A DNA stretch of 64,000 nucleotides from Artemia franciscana (Eukaryota > Arthropoda > Branchiopoda > Anostraca > Artemiidae): NCBI RefSeq assembly GCF_032884065.1, contig NC_088883.1:25167637-25231636 (forward strand), in the 5' to 3' direction. Below, piece after piece: positions 45,401-57,190 of this stretch. A model generated the notes under the pieces. That model was not told the DNA's origin. It saw only the letters and a list, made by a program, of their open reading frames with translations, and made no database searches. Every line of letters begins with the position of its first letter. The first letter of the stretch is position 1. The position numbers were made by a program, and so were the translations under genes.

Positions 45401-47238
45401 AATATCACCCCTTTTCCTCATTCCTATCCCCCCAGATATCTCCGTGATAGCCAATGTATATATGACCAACATATCCAGATAATTTTTTTTTGGTTGTTTC
45501 TCAGTCAAATAGAAAGGTTTCGCCAATTGATCTGCTATTTGTGAATCTGGGAAGCTTGCGGCTGAGCGAATTCCCACGAAATATCTGAATTTCAGATGCG
45601 GAAAACGCCTGCGACGGTGAGGTGGAAACGCCTGGTACTCCTGAAACTTAACGTAAGCAGGTTACACCGAAGCCAAATTGAAAATATGCCCTTTCTTTAA
45701 ATCAAACTGAGGCTCTTAATAAAAATAAATCATAAAATCGATGACTGAAAGACAGTTTATGTAACCTGAAAAAGTATATTTAACGACAGAAAAGGTTAAG
45801 AGCCCACGTGTAGAAATCAGTTTAACGGACCTTGTGAATCGGAATTTTTTTGAAGCAGAGGTTATTAACTTTAAAGTCGCAGTCACTGTTAGAACCACTT
45901 TCTTTACTGTGTGAATAATGTTGTCTAGTGAAGTAACTCAAGAAAGACCGGTTTGCCACATAAGTAAACTTATAGGTCTTTCAAAAGAAGGTTAACCAAA
46001 ATCAGACATTATTTATTGATTCAAAAGAAGATGCTTATTTCCAAAAGAATACACAGGTCATACCTGGAAAAATAGAATACACACCCAAAGTTTAAAAAAC
46101 TAGCTTTCAAAGAGTTCTTGAAGCTTAATTTTGAATAAGTAATTATTTGTGGTTTAATCAAAATAGGTGAATAAAGTGGACCCTCATAGTAAAGACGCTC
46201 CAATTGCTATTTATTTACTTAATAATTACTTTTTGCTATTTATTTACTTTTGTACAAATCAAAGGTATTAATGTTACATCTCCCTGTTTTGGGAGTCAAA
46301 TTCACTCCTTTGGATCAACGATTCATTATGGGCGGACCAAACGTCACAACCAAAATTTAAAATTTTGTTTTCAAAGTATGGTGATAACATTTTCCAATAT
46401 ATGGCATTGATTTGGATACGGAGGTATTGCTCATTGAATAAAAAATAACAATTACGTAAAATTTCTAAAATTACAAAACAAGACAAACCAAGGTTTCAGT
46501 AGTAATAAATAGTGAAATATAGCCCAAAGTAAAGAAAAGTTTAAAAGACTGAAAAAAATGTTTAATAAAAAAAACTTATGTTACACAGGCTCGACTTGAT
46601 AGTAAAAGTTCATTGTGAAAATGAATTTCCAAAACAACAAAATTAACTTGGAACTTTTAGAAACTAGTGATGGATCGAAAGGAAACGCATCAAATCTGAA
46701 CACAGTAGAATCACTTGGTTTGAGGTTTCTATTTTGAAAGACAAGACAAATTTACTTTTTGCATGGTAGAAGTAGCATTGGCGCCAACTTAAAAAATTGG
46801 TGAAGGAGAGGGGGAAAGAAATATATTTTTTTAAATATGGTGATGGGAAAATTTGCCATTCTTTTTCAGTTTTTACAATGAAAATATAAAAAAGGACTTC
46901 TCAACGAAAATACCCTATGATAGGAATATTTGTAATTTAGTGATAAGAAGAAATAATCTAAAGGGAAACTTCCCTCCTCTCTATTGACACCACTTAGCAG
47001 GTGAATGTCTCCTTTTTTTTACAAAGGCTAGCAGTCTTATCAAGGTTGTTATGACATATTTGGCCTCTCATTTAAGAGCTACTGCTATGCATTTTTTTTA
47101 TATTCGTCTTGAAACACTAAAAATAAAATAAAAATTTTTGAAAAGGTACTTCTTTTTCATTTCTGTATTATTTATTATCTGTACGAAAAAGTACCATCTT
47201 GCTGAAATGTCTCTATATATGGAGTCAATTTATTTCAG
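45401..47238. other. No gene recognised
   Basis: AT-rich sequence without motif-bearing frames. Short open frames at 46204-46410 and 46274-46486 (opposite strands) look like chance. Confidence 0.45.
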
Positions 47239-47298
47239 TTACATTTGCAAGTATGATAGATTCGGAGAATACTATCGATGTCGTTTACTCTTTGCTAG
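47239..47298 (+). other. Possible internal exon
   Basis: Acceptor ATTTATTTCAG ends at 47238. In one frame the next 60 bases read TFASMIDSENTIDVVYSLLG, a natural-looking helix, to a weak GTTTCA donor. The phase (one base left) does not fit the next candidate exon at 47342, which wants two bases, and the intervening 43 bases would be a very short intron. Evidence is thin. Confidence 0.25.
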
Positions 47299-47341
47299 GT
47301 TTCAGCTGAGAAAAGCCATAGAATTTTTCCCTTGTGTACAG

Positions 47342-47453
47342 TGCACAAGCTCGGATCAAAGAAGCCATGCTAAAACTAGCGAAAAGTTTGGATAAGCAGA
47401 TTAATCCAAGTTTCAGTTATATACGCTGTAGTAAATCTGAGTTCTTTGTTTGA
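47342..47453 (+). other. Possible terminal coding exon
   Basis: Acceptor TTTTTCCCTTGTGTACAG ends at 47341. After one base the frame is open for 36 codons (AQARIKEAMLKLAKSLDKQI and NPSFSYIRCSKSEFFV) to TGA at 47451. Composition is protein-like and the acceptor is good. I recognise no family and see no matching upstream exons with confidence. Confidence 0.35.
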
Positions 47454-47454
47454 G

Positions 47455-48700
47455 CTATGTCTACTACTACTAATAACAACTCACTGCAGCACCAAGGCAT
47501 CTGAAACCAACACAACAGCTAAGCACGCTCCTCCTCCGTCCCAAGCTATTAAAAGCAACACTCTTAACACCCTCCCAGGAAGTTCCCGTTTCCTTTAAAT
47601 CTTTCTATACGAAATCCTCCCACCTCAACCGCGGACGACCTCCTTTCCGTTTAGCCCTAGATGGTAGGCCAAGAAGGACAATCTTCGGCACTCTGTCATC
47701 CTTCATCCGCAGAACGTGCCCCAGCCATCTTAACATTTCTCTCATTGGGGCCCTAAAAACAGGATTGAACCACACTTTTCGTACGGCCCACTGTTTGAAA
47801 TACGGTCAGCCAGCTGGATACCCAGAACAATCCGTAGGCATTTCATCTGGAAAACATCTTCATCTAGAATGCGAAAATCATTCGAATAATCTAAATCCAG
47901 GAGTTTTTCCTCCCCATTCGATTCCGTGGTCTCCCACTACCTTTCCTGTGCTCGTTAAGAAAAAGTCCATCGAAACGATCCAAATAAAAGGGTGTAGAAC
48001 ACAACCTTGATTTAATACGAAACAAACTGTTAACCTCATTTTTCACTTTATACGCAGTAGTTTTAGTCTCGTACATAGCACTAATCACTTTAATGTATTT
48101 GTCTGGTATACCATACAAGGATAAGAGCTTCGCTAAAGCTCTTCTATCAACAGAATAAAACTCTTAATCATAATCTATAAAATTGAGGATGAAAGATCTT
48201 TGATAACTCAGGCACTTCTCAATTATTAACCTAAGAGTAGAGGTTCGATCGACACATCTCTGCCTTTTCTAAAACCACACTGTTCTTCTCAAATAACTTT
48301 GTTTACAGATATCCTAAATCTAAAAATAAATTGCGATCTACAGAGATCAGACTAATCCCTCGATAATTACCAAACTCACTCTTCTCATCTTTCTTATACA
48401 GTGGTTTAATTAAGGTTTTCCTGAAATCACTAGATACTGTCCCATTTTCGAAAATCATATTCATTATCTTCACTAACTTGTTTGGAATCTCAGAGCTACA
48501 ACCTTTAAAAAATTCATTTATCGCACTATCAGCACCGAAAGCCTTCTTATTTTTGAATCCTTTTCAGAATTAGAATTACTGTCGTTAACTCTTCCTCAAA
48601 AACAAATATTCACTCACATACAAAGCATCGCATACTTTTTTATTTTCCTCTATTTCTTTTCCTGCAATTCCTTCTCCTTTTAGCGCATTCTCAAAATGCT
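47455..48700 (-). mobile_element. Decayed RTE-like LINE, 3' half
   Basis: On the minus strand: SVDRRALAKLLSLYGIPDKY and IKVISAMYETKTTAYKV (48160-48050), then FRIKSRLCST (degraded GVKQGC), and at the 3' end MREMLRWLGHVLRMKDDRVP, GGRPRLRWEDFV and TSWEGVKSVAF (47750-47560). An (ACT)-type simple repeat at 47460-47475 marks the 3' tail, which is typical for these elements. Upstream parts to 48700 are recognisable only as frame fragments. It shares its tail with the remnant at 10.64-10.85 kb. Confidence 0.82.
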
Positions 48701-48707
48701 CTGCCCA

Positions 48708-49265
48708 TCAAACAGTTCGTTGTAACGGACTGTAGTAAGGAGCGACCCGGCTCAATAGTAATCAAAACTCTAAGAAACGGAGTTTTGATACCAATAGTCC
48801 CATCAAAACAATTGTATTTTAATGCTGATTTTAAGTATATAAATTTCATCAAGTTTACCCATCAAAAGTTATGAGTCTGAGATAATTGGCCTTATTTTAG
48901 AAAATAGGTCGAAACATCCTCTAAAAGTCATAGAATCTTTACGAAAATCACACCATCATATTCAGGGTATCAGAAAAACCCTTTTGTAGAATTTTCAAGC
49001 TCTTATCTACAAAATGTGGAATTTGGTATTCTTTGCCAGAAGACAGATCACGAATACGTGTTTATTTGTTTTTTTCCAGGGGTGATCGTATTGACAACGT
49101 GGTCCTAAAATTTCGCAAGAGGGATCATTCCGACTGAAATTAGAAGTTCTAGTGCCATTCTTAAGTGACAAAAAATTGGAGGTAACCTAGGCCTCTTCCA
49201 AACAAATTTTCCCTCTAAGTCACCAGATCAAAATTCTGAGATGGCAATTCTGTTCAGCGGGACAT
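48708..49265. repeat. Family A, 5' segment only
   Basis: Matches 43339-43900: degraded start hairpin (CAGTTCGTTGTAACGGACTG), the GACCCGGCTCAATAGTAATC stretch, the T-rich tract and GATTGAGGTAACC-like middle. It is cut off before the G-rich block. Confidence 0.85.
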
Positions 49266-49804
49266 CTCGGTCCTTTCGGCTAGTATTTGATTAAGTTGCT
49301 TTGACAGGTGGGACCACAAAGTCCCACTTTGTACAGATTTTTCCTACTCATTTTCGGATCTTTTTATTATTAAATTCAAAGTCATCGTGTTTTTTTTGGT
49401 TGGGAATCATATATTCTTCGTCAAATTTGAAAGAAATTAAGGGTTCAATCGCGAAAAGCCTAATCGAAGTTTCATTGACAGGAGTTGATTTTTTATGTGT
49501 TTTCAGTTTTGTGATTACTTTTATCAGTAAATAAATGGTCTACCTATGAAAGCAACTATATATGGGTTACTGGGAAATATCTATGTCGATAACCTTGGAA
49601 TATAAGTATTAATATTCTTCTTTTTTCAATGGTTCTATTGGGGTCACTAAATGGATGACGTAATTTCAATCTGGAATTATGGAAAAATTTAAATTTGGGG
49701 TTTCTTAGATCATCTTAATACTTATGATAGAAAGTTTGCCCTAGAAATTGAAAAAAACTACTGTTTCTGTAAATGTTAATTGTTCCGAATGCTGATAAAC
49801 TAGA
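49266..49804. other. No gene recognised
   Basis: Between family A and the Penelope-like fragment. Open frame 49301-49534 has no known motif. Confidence 0.4.
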
Positions 49805-50690
49805 TTTTACTATCTATTGAAACCAACGCGAAACAATAGATATCTTCATTTCAATTCAAATCACCCACCACAAGTCAAAAGAGCAGTTGTAACTGCTCTC
49901 ATTGATCGTGCTTTGAATATTTTGCTCCAATTCGTTATAAATACAGAAATAAATTTTATCAACATATTCTTTTTGGTAACGCTTACCCCATTCTTTCCTC
50001 AATAATACAACTAACCATAAACTAAAAGACATTTCCCAGTGTGATGCTCTTGATAAGCCCGCAAATACAATCTATCTGCCGTACATCCCAAAAATCACAG
50101 CAAAATTAAAAACTGTTTGCAGAAAAAATAATCTGTATGTAGTTTTCACTAAAAATTTTAACGTCACAAGTTTCTTAAACTCCGGCAAAGATAAAACCCC
50201 AGTTACTCGTCAAACAGGGGTTCATCAAATGACATGCAACTGTGGCAATTACCATGCTGGCAGAACTCATCATAATCTAGAAAAACGGCTACACCAGCAT
50301 AAAGAAGACATAGAAAGACTATTAGTTTCTAATAGTTCTCATAACTCCTTTGATTCTGCTTTAGCTTGCCATGTATTTAATAATCCCAACCACACAGTAA
50401 TTTTTGAAACATCTTCTCTCATTAGTAATAATTTGGGGATAAAAAGATGGTTCGAGAATCTAACGAAATTAGTCTCAAAATAAATAATAATATTTCTTTA
50501 CATATTAAAATATTTCTATATAATATTTATTTAAATAATATATTTAAACAATAATATTTCTTTAATGTTTCTTTGGGATACATTGGTTTTATACTGAAGA
50601 CGGCCCTTGGACAAAGGGCTGAAATTTCCAATGAATTGAATTCCACTGTCTTAAGAAAATTTCCTGATTGTTTCTACATTGTGTTTGTTT
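49805..50690 (+). mobile_element. Penelope-like element, 3' end with GIY-YIG endonuclease
   Basis: At 49817 the frame reads KPTRNNRYLHFNSNHPPQVK followed by RAVVTALIDRAL, the end of the reverse transcriptase in Penelope-like elements. After a break, YLPYIPKITAKLKTVCRKNN and LNSGKDKTPVTRQTGVHQM lead into the endonuclease: CNCGNYHAGRTHHNLEKRLH (the GIY-YIG core, here degraded in the first motif), then NSFDSALACHVF. The open part ends at 50481. The following AT-rich stretch with GAAGACGGCCCTTGGACAAA looks like the element's 3'UTR. The 5' two thirds are missing. Confidence 0.88.
50229..50483 (+). pseudogene. GIY-YIG endonuclease domain of a Penelope-like element
   Basis: An 84-codon open frame. 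The GIY-YIG fold cuts target DNA for insertion of Penelope-like elements. Seen here are the CxC pair (CNCG) that marks the Penelope type, the conserved arginine (GRTHHNLEKRL), a histidine/glutamate helix (HQHKEDIE) and the downstream ALACHVF...H segment. The YIG tyrosine is replaced by histidine (YHAG), so activity is doubtful. The frame has no stop before 50481, so this part decayed less than its flanks. Confidence 0.85.
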
Positions 50691-50699
50691 GATATGGAA

Positions 50700-52440
50700 G
50701 AGCAGTGTGGTCTTTGCAGAATCTGAAAAAGGGCACTTAAGCTTCTGATTACAAATCCAACGACTTCCCTTTGAAGTTTATACGATCACCCTATCTGTCA
50801 ATACCTTATATGCACCCAGGGCATAACTTACCTCGCTCTGAGGGCTTTAGGGGGTTGTCATCCTCAAAGACATAATTTTTGGTTCTTTCAATTACGTTGA
50901 ACAAAATGATTATCTCCAAATTCTGTTTCGATGTGTTTGCGGAAATGGTGGGCAAGGGAGGGGGTTTGATTGCCTCCAATCACTTCTGAATATTAAAAAC
51001 GAGCACCGGCCCTTTTCGATTTACAATTGAATGAGCTGTTTCATAGTTTCTACGGCAAAAAATGGTCATCTAAAAAATTTCTATCAGATGCATTTCGAAA
51101 AAAAACGAGATGTGGAAGAGCTACTTACCCTCCGATCACTCAGAATTTAAAAAACACTAGAATTTCTCATTACCAATAAAATGGTGCCCCTGCAAATAAT
51201 ATATGATCACCCTTTCTATATACCTTTTATTCCCCCAGGGCAAAGCTAACAACCCTTGCCCTGAGGGCTGTACAGGATTGTCATCCTCAAAGATTTAATA
51301 CCCAGATACTTTTATTACGTTGAGAAAAAATGGCTATCTCAACATTTTTATTGAATGTGTTTGGGAAAAGGGTTGGTGTGAGAGGGGGTTAGTTGTCCCC
51401 CAATCCTTTTAGACTACTAAAAAGGGGACTGGTTCTTTCAATTTCCAGTTGAATGAGCAATGGGCCATCTAAAAATTTCTATCACTTGCATTTAAAAAAA
51501 TACGAGGTTGGAGGGATCCACCCTCTAATCGCTTTAAATCTTACAATTGACAATAGAACTTCTGATTACCAATCCAAGGAGCCCCATCCAAAGTTTATAC
51601 GAGCACCCTTCCTAAATTTACATTATATACCCCCAGGGCATAAATTAAAAAACTTGCCCTGAGGGCTCTGGGGGGGGGGGCTTGTCAATCTCAAAGACAC
51701 AATTTTTAGACTTTTTGATTATTTTTAACAAAATGGCTATCTAAAAGATTGGATTAGATGAGTATGGGGAGATTGTGGGCAAGGGAGTGGGGTTAAGCGC
51801 CCTCCGATAACTTTCAACAATTAAAAAGGGCACTAGCCCTTTCAATTTCCAGTAGAAAAGAGCTCTTTTTTAACTTTCTAAGACAAGAAACAGCCATCTC
51901 AAAATTTATATAATATACATTTTGGGAAACTATGAGGTGTGTGGGTGGGGGTATCCTCCCTCAGATCACTCTGAATCTTAAAAAGAGCACGAGAACTTCA
52001 AATTCACAATCAAATGAGCCCTCTCCGAAATTTATCCAATCACCCTTTCTATATATAACTTATATGCTCCCAGGGGTCAATCTGCAAACCCTTGCCCAAG
52101 AGCTCTGGGGGGGGGGTGTTCATCCTCAGGGACATAATTTCTGAATATTTCAATAATGTTGAACAAAATGGCTATCTAAAAATTGAACTAGATGAGTTTG
52201 GGGGATTGGTGACCCGGGGAGAGAGGTTAGTTGTCCTCCAATCACTTTCGTCAATCAAAAAGAGAACTAGCCCTTTCAACTTCCAACTGAATGAGCTCTT
52301 TTCGAAGTTTTGACAACAACAAATGACCATCTCAAAATTTCTATCAGATGCATTTCAGGAAAATACGAGGTATCGAGGCGGTATCCACCCTCTTATTACT
52401 CTGAATCTGACTAAGGGAATCATAACGGAAAATTAAGACG
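50700..52440. repeat. Tandem array of about 0.41 kb units, four copies
   Basis: Landmarks recur in order: TGAGGGCT or AGAGCTCT followed by G-run and TGTCATCCTCAAAGA, at about 50838, 51254, 51658 and 52098 (spacing 416, 404 and 440). Each unit also carries CCAGGGCATAA, CCTTTCAATTTCCAGTTGAA and ATTTCTATCAGATGCATTT. Units are perhaps 75-80% alike. Confidence 0.85.
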
Positions 52441-52447
52441 ACAAACA

Positions 52448-54585
52448 TACATATAAGCTGTCAAAAAATGCTTTCCTGTTTCCAATTTTGGAATCTGGCA
52501 TGGTAATCTGTCAGTAAAGACTGAATTTTTAAATTTTAAGTTCTGGCTTTCTAAAAAGCAAAATGCACATAGTTTGCGCCCATCTAGTAATTTTACTTCT
52601 AACACCAATGTTTTATTGTTTTTTGTTGTTTTTTTTGTTTGGACCTGAATTTCGCAATCCACACAAAACATATCTAGCGAAAATGTGTCATTGGCGCATT
52701 TTCGCCTCCCTTGCTATGCTGTGTCGTATCCAAAAAGTCTCAGAAATAGACCCCGTGTTCTTTTACTTCTCCAATTGGATTTCCACTTATCCCAATTTAG
52801 CCCCTATTTATAATTTATTCGTCCAACTTAATTGTGGAAAATAAGTGCTCAGAGATATACAACATTTCAAAATGGATTAATAATGAAACAGTAAGTTTGA
52901 GACCAATGTTTTAAGCTTTTTTATACCCAAAAACTATTTGAGTATACTTTGGTCATTTTCAATAGCTCAAAAATTTGCACTTGAAGCACTCATTATGCTT
53001 GTAAAAAACATAAAAATTGCATCAAGGAGCGTGTTAACTTTATTTGTAAATCAAAAATATGATCAACAAAAATTTACCAATTATTAGTATAGCTGCAAAA
53101 TTTTCCCCTGGGTATGTAGGCTTAGTGGAAGGTCATTTATACCTGATCATGTCCCAACTGTTTTTACTTGGCTGAAAAAAATCTAAAGAAAGTTCTTATT
53201 GAAAAGGAAAGAGACCAAAAGTGATATTGAATTTGTCATAGCTTGGAGGTTTGCCCCTTCAGTCTATTTAAAGAAAACAGATTCATAATTGAAGCTTTGT
53301 TCATTTCAATCTTAGGGATGATCTACATTTGTTACACTTCATTAAATGGTTGTAAAGGGATACTTTTATTTATTTCTCTTTTTTGTTTTCTACATAATTT
53401 TTTTAATCTTTAAATTGATATACATTTCTTACAAATTAATTGGTCATACCATAGTTCCATTTGCAAGTTTTGACCTACTTCGGAACCCTGGTCTCAAAAT
53501 TGCATATAAATATATACATGTAAGCTGTTAAAAAATGCTTTTCTGTTTCCAATTTTGGAATCTGGCATGGTAATCTGTCAGTAAAGACTGAATTTTTAAA
53601 TTTTAAGTTCTGGCTTTCTAAAAAGCAAAATGCACATAGTTTGCGCCCATCTAGTAATTTTACTTCTAACACCAATGTTTTATTGTTTTTTGTTGTTTTT
53701 TTTTGTTTGCACCTGAATTTCGCAATCCACACAAAACATATCTAGCGAAAATGTGTCATTGGCGCATTTTCGCCTCCCTTGCTATGCTGTCTTGTATCCA
53801 AAAAGTCTCAGAAATAGACCCCGTGTTCTTTTACTTCTCCAATTGGATTTCCACTTATCCCAATTTAGCCCCTATTTATAATTTATTAATTCAACTTAAT
53901 TGTGGAAAATAAGTGCTCATAGATTATACAACATTTAAAAATGGATTAATAATGAAACAGTAAGTTTGAGACCAATGTTTTAAGCTTTTTTATACCCAAA
54001 AAACTATTTGAGTATACTTTGGTCATTTTCAATAGCTCAAAAATTTGCACTTGAAGCACTCATTATGCTTGTAAAAAACATAAAAATTGCATCAAGGAGC
54101 GTGTTAACTTTATTTGTAAATCAAAAATATGATCAACAAAAATTTAGCAATTATTAGTATAGCTGCAAAATTTTCCCCTGGGTATGTAGGCTTAGTGGAA
54201 GGTCATTTATACCTGATCATGTCCCAACTGTTTTTTACTTGGCTGAAAAAAATCTAAAGAAAGTTCTTATTGAAAAGGAAAGAGACCAAAAGTGAAATTG
54301 AATTTGTCATAGCTTGGAGGTTTGCCCCTTCAGTCTGTTTAAAGAAAACAGATTCATAATTGAAGCTTTGTTCATTTCAATCTTAGGGATGATCTACATT
54401 TGTTACACTTCATTAAATGGTTTTAAAGGGATACTTTTATTTATTTGTCTTTTTTGTTTTCTACATAATTTTTTAATCTTTAAATTGATATACATTTCTT
54501 ACAAATTAATTGGTCATACCATAGTTCCATTTGCAAGTTTTGACCTACTTCGGAACCCTGGTCTCAAAATTGCATATAAATTTAT
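52448..54585. repeat. 1.07 kb tandem duplication
   Basis: 52454-53515 and 53520-54581 are about 97% identical, differing by scattered substitutions and single-base indels in poly-T runs. Each copy has the same short open frames on both strands, including an 80-codon minus frame with DGRKLCAFCFLESQNLKFKN, but none is bounded by splice sites or recognised. The copies abut with no spacer. Confidence 0.93.
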
Positions 54586-54845
54586 TGAAGCTATGAAACA
54601 TAGAACTCGCCTCTGTTTAATAGAAAATGGATGGACATAAGTAGGTTTTAATACACTAAAGTCCTAGGGTCATGGAAATTAAAATAAAACAATGAAGATT
54701 AACTTTAAAATGCTTGACATTATATAAATATAACATTCACAAAGAAACACCATTCACAAAATTTTACTTTTGTGCTCAGTTGCCAGCCTGAGCAATTGCC
54801 CTAAATTTTTAAACCTTGCAAAACATTCACCAGCCACCTCTTATG
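54586..54845. other. No gene recognised
   Basis: Short unique stretch between the duplication and family A. Confidence 0.4.
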
Positions 54846-55308
54846 ACCTCTTTTTTTGGTTTTGGGGGTGGGGTTGAGGGGAAGGGGCTATGTGGGAGGA
54901 TCTTTCCTTGGAGAAATATGTCATGAGGGAAAAGAAATTTAATGAAAAGGGGCGCATGATTTTCCAAAATTACCATAAAAAAACAATGAAAAAATAAACA
55001 TAGAAAAGATTTTTAAATTGAAAGTAAAGAGTAGCATTGAAACTTAAAACGAACAGAAATTATTACGCATATGAGGAGTTCTAAGAATACTTTAGCATAA
55101 AGAGCAAGTTAATTAGGAGGAAATAAATACCTCGCTCTTTATGCTATAGTATTTATAGTAATTTCAACTATTTATTCTATGGCCTTTCTGATTCAGGGGT
55201 CATTCTTAAAAAATTGGGACAAAAGAAAGAGGTAGAAGGAGGGTACAAAAGCCCCTCATATGCATAATAAAAATTAAAGAATATAAAAGTTTGTTACGTA
55301 AGTTATTT
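54846..55308. repeat. Family A, central segment, cut by an assembly gap
   Basis: From the G-rich block through the inner hairpin (TACTTTAGCATAAAGAGC against GCTCTTTATGCTATAGTA) to TTTGTTACGTAAGTTATTT, where the gap begins. Confidence 0.85.
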
Positions 55309-55408
55309 NNNNNNNNNNNNNNNNNNNNNNNNNNNNNNNNNNNNNNNNNNNNNNNNNNNNNNNNNNNNNNNNNNNNNNNNNNNNNNNNNNNNNNNNNNNN
55401 NNNNNNNN
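55309..55408. other. Assembly gap, 100 N
   Basis: A run of exactly 100 N, so the true length is unknown. Confidence 0.99.
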
Positions 55409-55940
55409 TTAGGGCATGTGAAAAATTGTCTATAAAATATTTAATTTACTATTTAAGAAATTGTGTTATAGCTATATAAATATTATAAAATAAAATATTC
55501 TGCTTCAGCAAAATTATTACTTGACACAAGCGTTACTATAAAATATATTAAGTAAAATAAGTAAAAACAAATATAGTTATACAGCAAAAATTTTAGATTT
55601 AAATTTTAACATTTAAATTATACAATAGTAATTATAAAAAAAATAATTTTTTCATAGGGTAGGGCACTCCATTTTAATGGTGACCAAGATGTAATTTTGG
55701 TGCTTTTGGTCCTCCCTCTTATATCTTTAGAAGAAGCCTCAGACACCATACCCCATGGGGGTCGCTGGTGCTGACTAATTTCTCCTGCTACCTTAAATCT
55801 CAAACGGAAAAATAAGATATTTCTATAGAATTAGTCAACTTACAAAATACAAAATCCAACTTAAATATGCCAATTCAGTTTATTTTACTAGCATCAGAGC
55901 AAGATTCAAAAACGAGTTTAAGATCTCTTGAATACATTGG
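55409..55940. other. No gene recognised
   Basis: AT-rich sequence between the gap and a minisatellite. A short minus-strand open frame (55803-55618) is not recognised. Confidence 0.4.
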
Positions 55941-56255
55941 GCATTCAAGCTCATGCCCTAGTGCCCCTGTATCTATGTCCAGCTCATGATCCTGTATTTA
56001 TGCACAGTTCATACCCTTGTATATATGCCAACTTCCAAATTCGTCTCCCAGTGCCTATGCCAATCTCATACCCTTTTATCTATGCCCAGCTCATACCCCT
56101 GTATCTATACTTAACTTATACCCCTGTATTCAATGTCCAGCTCAGGATTCTGTATCTATGCTCAGCTCTTACGTCTGTATGTAGTTTATACCCATGTATC
56201 TAATGCCCAGCTCCTGCCCCTTTATCTAATGCCCAGGTTATACCCCTGTATCAAT
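55941..56255. repeat. Minisatellite with unit near GCCCAGCTCATACCCCTGTA
   Basis: About 11-12 imperfect units of 24-30 bases, each containing CAGCTCATACCCCTGTATCT or a close variant. Confidence 0.85.
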
Positions 56256-56350
56256 GCATCAAAAGGGCGAAAATTTCGCTTGGAATTTTCTACCCAATAC
56301 TAATTTTTTTCATAATTAACTGAAAATATTGTCTATTTGTATTTTATCAG

Positions 56351-56391
56351 ATCCATAAACACAGAAGAACAGCTATTCGAAGCTAAATTGC
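56351..56391 (+). other. Possible exon start, interrupted by the gap
   Basis: A good acceptor (TTTGTATTTTATCAG, ending 56350) is followed by an open, acidic stretch (SINTEEQLFEAKL) that runs into the gap. After the gap, 56493-56640 is also open in a protein-like frame (RESVSNLNELLEILKVKGSR, then IGLNYLEISRIGVE) until it meets family A. They could be one exon; the gap prevents a check of frame. Confidence 0.35.
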
Positions 56392-56491
56392 NNNNNNNNN
56401 NNNNNNNNNNNNNNNNNNNNNNNNNNNNNNNNNNNNNNNNNNNNNNNNNNNNNNNNNNNNNNNNNNNNNNNNNNNNNNNNNNNNNNNNNNN
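56392..56491. other. Assembly gap, 100 N
   Basis: A second run of exactly 100 N. Confidence 0.99.
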
Positions 56492-56599
56492 CATGCGCTA
56501 TAATAAGAGAGAAAGTGTGAGCAATTTGAATGAACTTTTAGAGATTTTGAAAGTTAAGGGTTCTAGAATTGGTTTGAATTATTTAGAAATATCTAGAAT

Positions 56600-57190
56600 T
56601 GGAGTCGAAATATGTAGTAATTATGTTTTTGAGTACGATCTAATCTCCCACAGTCCCCGGGGGAAGGGCTGCAAGTTATGAGCTTTGTCCATTAATTACA
56701 TGTAGAATTTTTCATTGGAAAGTATACAGACGTTTTCAGGGGGGTTCTGGTGGGGGGGATTGGGTTTCGTGAGATGATCTTTTCATGGAGGAAATCTCAT
56801 GGGAGAAAATAATTTCCATGAAGGGGGCGCTGGATATCCCAGCATTATTTAAAATGGTCAGAAACTAAAGTTAAGAAAAAGAAAACATGTCTACTAAAAG
56901 CAAGGAGTAACATCAAAACTTAAAACGAACAAATATTATTACGTATATGAGGGTGTTCGTCCCCTCTTCAATACCTTGCTATTTACGCTAAAGTATTTTT
57001 AGGAAATTCGAAGGAGCTATTTATTCTAATTAAACGGCCTTTGTAATTAAGGGGTTATTCTTAAAGAATTAGAACAAAATTTGAAAGAGCGAGGCCTTGA
57101 CGAGGTGGCGAGCCCTCTGATATTACTTATACGAGGAAGTTTGCCCCCTCGTGAATACCTCACTCTTTACGCTAAAGTTCGAATTTTGTA
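56600..57190. repeat. Family A, central segment
   Basis: From ATCTCCCACAGTCCCCGGGG through the G-rich block, a hairpin with CTATTTACGCTAAAGTATTT, to CTCACTCTTTACGCTAAAGT. Confidence 0.8.

Noticed and set aside
50700-52440. CRISPR-like or prokaryotic repeat array
   Set aside because: Units are about 410 bases, diverged and without spacer structure; introns and animal retroelements show the window is eukaryotic.
52420-53732. Paired 80-codon minus-strand frames in the 1.07 kb duplication as a gene
   Set aside because: They are identical by duplication, not by independent conservation. There are no splice sites or motifs, and they overlap plus-strand frames of similar length.
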